Of a DNA stretch of 64,000 nucleotides, positions 60,141-64,000 are shown one piece after another (the first letter of the stretch is position 1; every line of letters begins with the position of its first letter). The notes beneath the pieces are model-generated. The model saw nothing but the letters and a program-made list of their open reading frames with translations, was not told the origin of the DNA and did not search any database. The translations under genes and the position numbers were made by a program. The DNA is from Campylorhamphus procurvoides (taxonomy: Eukaryota > Chordata > Aves > Passeriformes > Dendrocolaptidae): assembly GCA_013396655.1 (NCBI GenBank), contig WBMV01007609.1:265860-329859 (forward strand). The letters run 5' to 3'.

Positions 60141-61828
60141 TTTAATTTCTAAAATCCTGGGTTGTTTCATATTTTGTTAAGTTTCCTGCCTTGGTGATGG
60201 TGCCATTAAATACTTGCACTTCACATGGCACCTTTCCCAGTCGCAGGGAGGCAGCCTTACGTATACTAGAGCAGTGGGACCTTTACCAGTTCTAACATCT
60301 TAAAAGCAATTTCAAGGCCTCATTTGGCTCTCCACAGTGGCTGTTTGCACACACAGGGCTGGGGGGGAGCACTGGAGTCCTGAAGGCAGTTGATGCTGAG
60401 GAGTATTGGATCCCAGGGGTGCTAAGCCCACACTCCCTCGCAGGTGTTAAAGCTGCCTCTCTGCAAAACATTTCCTGTGGCTGCAGAGAGACCATTTATA
60501 GTTAGTCTTGTGCATAATTGCTGTTGTCATGTCCTTATCCCAGTAAAAATACTGCAGAGGATGTTGAATTTATATATATATTTTTATTTCTCATAAATGT
60601 TCCAGTGGCTGAGCCAGAGCCTGCGAGCATGGCCCGGAGCAAGGGAAATGCACAGCTCAGGCACCATGCTGTCAGGCTTTTGCCAGCAAAATCTGTGCTT
60701 TCTGATTCCCCCTGGCTTGATTTTCCCTTCACTGTATCAGCAAAACACTCCTTTTTGGGGCCCAAGGTGATAAGGAAGAGTGATCCTCACCCCGCTCTAG
60801 TGCCTTGTCCCAGCACATGGTCTAGTCCCAGTGAGAGCTGGTTGTTGCCTCAAGGTCTGTGTTTGAAGAAGTTGGATTTCTCTTCCAGAGCAGTACTGGC
60901 AAGAGCCAGGAAATCTTTGTCTCTGAAAATATCCTAAATACAACTAAAATACCCTAAATGCAACTAATCAGCAGGCAAGGAGCTTCCCTGGGTGGGAATG
61001 TGGAACTGGGACACTCCAGTCCAGCCACACTGGAGACAGAACTGAATTCTCACCATGGTGTTCAAGGCAGCCCAAAAGGCATAACCACATGCAGGACAAC
61101 ACAAAGCCACTGCTTCCCAAATGTCCCCAAGCTGGCAGGTGGCAGCTGGGAGTGCACCAGACACTGGCACTGCCCGTGGGGAGAGGGGCACCACGGCGTG
61201 ACACAGGAGGTCTGGACAGAACACACGTGTCCCTGTGGCCACCCTGCTGCCAGAACAGGGTTGTCCCTGCCCTAGCCAAGGAGCTCATTTCCAACTCATT
61301 AAGTGGAAGAAAATGCAGATAAAAACTCTGATAGAAGAAAACAGAACGCAGTGTTTCAAATGGATGAATTTGAGCTCTTTGCAGTAGTCGGAGTGCAATG
61401 GGGAAGGGGAATCATCTTTGCCACTCTTTTCAGGAAGTGGGGACAAGCCAAAAGCTGCAGATTCATTTCTTCTGAATTTCACCAGAAATTCTTAATTTTT
61501 TTCCCATGACATCAGTCTAAGGACTGGGATAGAGGTCTTTATTGCTTGAGTCTTTTCAAATAGTTGCCCTTCAAAGGTTTATGGTCTGAGGAGCAGAAGG
61601 ACTCTGTTTCAGACACCATGGAAGAGATTTGGACAAAAGGAACTTTGAAGGAAGGAGTCCAGATCTCACTAAGCTAAGCAGCCAACACTCTGTTAGGGTC
61701 AGAAGTTTGCTGTTGGGTTTGGTCAAGTCATGGAAGAATCACATGGGAAAGGACCTTGGGATTTCCAGATGTGTGAGATGCTAAACCAGAGCTATAGGGA
61801 TGTGGCTCTGAGGGTGGAGGGGCTGGTT
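60141..61828. other. Unassigned sequence
   Basis: Contains TATATATATA at about 60572-60581 and A-rich segments. No gene recognised. Confidence 0.5.
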
Positions 61829-62178
61829 CACAGAATCATAGAAGGTTTGGGTTGGAAGGGACCTTACAGACCACCCAGTGCCACCCCTGCCATGGGCTGG
61901 GACACCTCCCATTAGCCCAGGTTGCTCCAAGCCCCGTCCAACCTGGCCTTGGACACTTCCAGGGATCCAAGGGCAGGCACAGCTTCTCTGGGCAACCTGT
62001 ACCAGGGCCTGCCCACCCTCACAGGGAGGAACTTCTTCCCTAAATCCCATCTAACCCTGCCCTCTGTCAGTTTAAACCCATCCCCCTTGTCCTGTCACTC
62101 CAGGCCCTTGTCCAAAGTCCCCTCCAGCTCTCCTGGAGCTCCTTCAGGCACTGCAAGGTGTCCTCTTCATTCTCATAC
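61829..62178 (-). mobile_element. CR1 LINE 3' fragment, longer copy
   Basis: Antisense CR1 of about 350 bp: CACAGAATCATAGAAGG, TTTGGGTTGGAAGGGACC, 'gccatgggctgggacacc', 'ccaagccccgtccaacctgg', 'ccaccctcacagggaggaac', 'atcccatctaaccctgccctctgtcag', 'ccttgtcctgtcactccagg' and 'caggcactgcaaggtgtcctc'. Confidence 0.94.
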
Positions 62179-63798
62179 AAAGGAGTCTTCCTGGATCCAC
62201 AGCAATGGTGTTTATGCTGCTCTGTGTGTGTGTGTGTGACGGGGTTAAATTCTTTATTCACTAAAAGATGAAGCTTCTGAGGAGATAAGTGCCAGAATAT
62301 AGATCTGGTGAGTGAAAGTGACTCCAGCCACCACTCTCCTTAATAAATATGCATTGCAAAATCATCTCAACTTCCCCTGATTCACATCAGGGAGTTTAAA
62401 TTTGCCATTATGGGGAATCTGACTTGTCAAAATCCCATCTGTAATTATAAACCTGCATGAGGAGATGGTAAAATGCTGGGAGAAGGAATGAACCCATTAG
62501 GATTTTGCTGCAAAATGTGTCCTGTTTCCAAAATAATCTAAAAGGTTGAAACATGCAATGGGGAACTGCACAAAGTGTCACACAGCACTAATAAATTCAT
62601 GCAGGAATAGTCACTGACCACCCTACTGAAGGCTGGTTTTCCACTCAATCCCAGCAGAGCCAGGAGCTGAGACTCAAAAGTAAATACAGGCAACAGCCCT
62701 GAACTTTTCCAAGCCTGATTTCTGCCTTTGCCAGCCAGCCAAAGTCCAGGAGGGAGGGAAGGGTGAGGAGCCAGCGAGGTTACCAGCACACCGAAATCCC
62801 AGCCCCAGTTTGGGAGCACCAAATACCATCCCTTTGGGAAAGCCTCCCTGGGAGCAGGGGCTTGCTGGAAGATGTTCTGCCAAGGAAGGATTTCCTCAGA
62901 GTTTGTACCCCGTCTGGTGAGCTTTCCCAGGGAGCCAGCTAGCAGGATTGAACCAAGTCGAGCAAAGAGGGAAGGAGGTGGCTGGGATGCAAAGATTAGT
63001 CTCAGAGGTGGAGGGTGTGTGCTGCAGTGGGAGAGAGGCCAGTGCAGGTGTCCCCTCCCAGGGACACAGTGACATTTGCCACAGGGTGTGTGACAGAGAG
63101 GGCAAGGCTTCAGGCAGGTCACAGGTGGGAGCTCGCTGCCCATTTGGCTGCCAACACTCCCGCTGGGTTTCAGCACCCACAGACAGCATGTGGTGCCAGC
63201 CGTGCCCCCACGGGTCCTGCTCCCAGGGCAGATGTCACCGAGGGCAGGACCTCTGCCAGTCAGCCTAGCACTGCAGGCACTCCCTGCTCTGTTTTCTATC
63301 CTCTGAACTACAGGAACGTCTCAGTAGTTGAGTTTACTGTAGGAAATCAATAAGGAGCACTGTGAGCTCCATGGGGTGGCAGGAGACAGTTGCAGAGCTC
63401 AGGACATGCCAGATGTGCCTTCTCTCCCCCTGAAATGGATGTGCCCCCCCAAAACCTCTATCTCACCACCTTCTGCATGCTGGTGTTTTTAATCACTAGT
63501 TTCTGGCTGCTGTCATAGCTTCAGTGCAGAAGGAGATTGCTTTCTGGGCAGGTACACTCTGCTGGGTTTTACTTGGCCCTCCAACCATGGCCAGAGGGAG
63601 TTAACCCTGCACAGGCAGCCTGGGAAACTCCTCCTGGGTGTCCCCTGACACCCCTGAGTCCAACCCTCAGCCCTGCAGGACCATCCCCAAGAACTGCTCG
63701 CTTTTGCCAAGTGTCCTCCAGACTATGGAAGAGAACCCAAAAGTCCTGAGCAGCTCCATGTCCCTGCTGCAAAATCCTTGGCCGTGTCCATCTCCCTC
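62179..63798. other. Unassigned sequence
   Basis: Contains (TG)8 at 62223-62238. The 212-codon minus frame at 62538-63176 overlaps plus-strand frames and shows no domain. Confidence 0.5.
62223..62238. repeat. (TG)8 microsatellite
   Basis: Eight perfect TG units, 45 bp downstream of the CR1 copy. Confidence 0.93.
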
Positions 63799-63862
63799 CA
63801 TCTGCCCATGGCAGGAGGGTTGAGAGCTTTCCAGCCCAAGCCATTCTGTGACTCTGTGATCT
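63799..63862 (+). mobile_element. CR1 LINE 3' end, short fragment
   Basis: Sense CR1 tail: TGCCCATGGCAGGAGGGTTG, 'agctttccagcccaagcc' and terminal repeats ATTCTGTGACTCTGTGAT. Only the last 60-odd bases remain. Confidence 0.88.
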
Positions 63863-64000
63863 GTCTTTGTTGTCAGCTGCACTTCTGGGCTCTGGCAGAC
63901 AGGAGTGAGGGACTCAGGTCTGTGCAGGGGGCCTTGCAGAGCAAAGCTCCTGTTGCCTCCATAACTGATCAAAGTAGAGATGCAAAAAGATGATGTATAA
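63863..64000. other. Unassigned right edge
   Basis: Nothing recognised. Confidence 0.4.

Noticed and set aside
62538..63176. 212-codon minus-strand frame as a gene
   Set aside because: Overlaps several plus-strand frames, has no domain, and shows no splice or promoter support.
1..64000. A bacterial defence, biosynthetic or phage system
   Set aside because: The sequence is eukaryotic, CR1-rich and gene-poor; there are no operons, ribosome-binding sites or phage genes.

Overview
The window looks like ordinary bird nuclear DNA. The main reason is the dominant interspersed repeat. At least 25 fragments carry the 3' end of avian CR1 LINEs: a stretch reading CCTGCCCATGGCAGGGGG, then GGTTTGGGTTGGAAGGGACC (or its complement), then short ATTCTATG-type terminal repeats. 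CpG is scarce, long open frames are rare, and no operon-like coding or ribosome-binding pattern is present, so a prokaryotic or viral origin is excluded. I cannot name the species; CR1-rich neoavian (possibly songbird) DNA fits best.

No intact protein-coding gene, rRNA, tRNA or CRISPR array could be supported. The window reads as intergenic or deep-intronic sequence. The six-frame open frames are short, often open on both strands, and many are translations of CR1 copies. The one frame with a protein-family signal is at 13.59-13.82 kb. Its residue spacing resembles the C-terminal part of a retroelement integrase core, directly after a splice-acceptor-like sequence. I treat it as a tentative relic or an exon of a domesticated integrase.

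Layout. 0-4.3 kb: two head-to-tail CR1 ends at the left edge and two more copies. 4.3-12.8 kb: largely repeat-free, with a C/T-rich microsatellite and homopolymers. 12.8-21 kb: one CR1, the integrase-like frame, an AT-rich block with homeodomain-type motifs, and a TATA-like/ATG/splice-donor cluster near 20.1 kb. 21-33 kb: seven CR1 copies (one apparently interrupted by about 190 bp), an E-box and homeodomain-motif block at 30.2-30.5 kb, and a four-unit 18-bp minisatellite. 33-39 kb: a candidate solo LTR, a C21 tract ending at an N, and a noncoding-exon-like segment. 39-64 kb: the densest CR1 zone (14 copies), a CTCF-like core, a seven-unit 28-bp minisatellite with 84-bp higher-order structure, a 20-bp minisatellite, and the longest CR1 copy (about 680 bp).

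Nothing here works together as a genetic system. The most useful leads are the integrase-like frame, the candidate solo LTR, the 28-bp higher-order repeat, and a few blocks that could be conserved regulatory DNA. All of them need alignment to other bird genomes to decide.
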